Of a stretch of DNA of 7,221 nucleotides, positions 5,751 through 7,221 are shown one piece after another (within the stretch, counting starts at the first letter, position 1; each line of letters opens with the position of its first letter). This stretch comes from Thermoanaerobaculia bacterium (GTDB lineage: Bacteria; Acidobacteriota; Thermoanaerobaculia; Multivoradales; UBA5704): NCBI GenBank assembly GCA_025937035.1, contig JAICSG010000190.1, positions 1 through 7,221 of the forward strand. The letters run 5' to 3'. A program made the translations under genes and the position numbers. Below the pieces are notes generated by a model. That model saw only the letters and a program-made list of their open reading frames with translations, was not told the origin of the DNA and made no database searches.

Positions 5751-7221
<1,471 letters not shown>

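Overview
The window is GC-rich (about 70% by eye) and densely coding, with long meaningless open frames opposite most genes, as expected at this composition. The combination of HrcA with a perfect CIRCE operator, an MglA-type GTPase carrying a Pro/Ala-rich tail, NrdR, a small heat-shock protein and Lon, next to a secreted W-ending-repeat protein, suggests a high-GC Gram-negative bacterium. An Acidobacteriota lineage (Thermoanaerobaculia/Holophagae-like) is my best guess and a myxobacterium-like delta lineage the alternative; this is inference from gene content only.

Layout. On the left, hrcA (minus strand, stop at 20) is driven by a textbook sigma-70-type promoter whose start region is covered by a perfect CIRCE element at 1111-1137. 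Divergent from it, on the plus strand, is a Rossmann/DUF2520 oxidoreductase-like gene (1252-2103). It converges, with only 5 bases between the stop codons, on a minus-strand gene (2109-3356) for a secreted protein. I read that protein as seven W-ending repeats, probably a seven-bladed beta-propeller closed by its N-terminal strand and perhaps a disulfide. An intergenic stretch (3357-3606) with divergent promoter candidates and small repeats follows.

The right half is a co-directional plus-strand cluster: an MglA-like small GTPase with an unusual 190-residue C-terminal extension (3607-4785), nrdR (4805-5281), an Hsp20-family chaperone (5289-5750) and lon (5747 to beyond the window end). Gaps of 19, 7 and -4 bases suggest one transcript. 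Hsp20 and Lon form a hold-or-degrade pair for unfolded protein, NrdR senses (d)ATP to control ribonucleotide reductase, and the GTPase family controls cell polarity or motility. HrcA on the left is a heat-shock repressor, but CIRCE is seen only at its own promoter, so the right-hand stress genes appear to be controlled otherwise.

No RNA genes, CRISPR arrays, insertion sequences or integration sites were recognised. The most unusual items are the GTPase's two-linker C-terminal architecture, the compact secreted propeller, and the inverted repeat inside the GTPase promoter.
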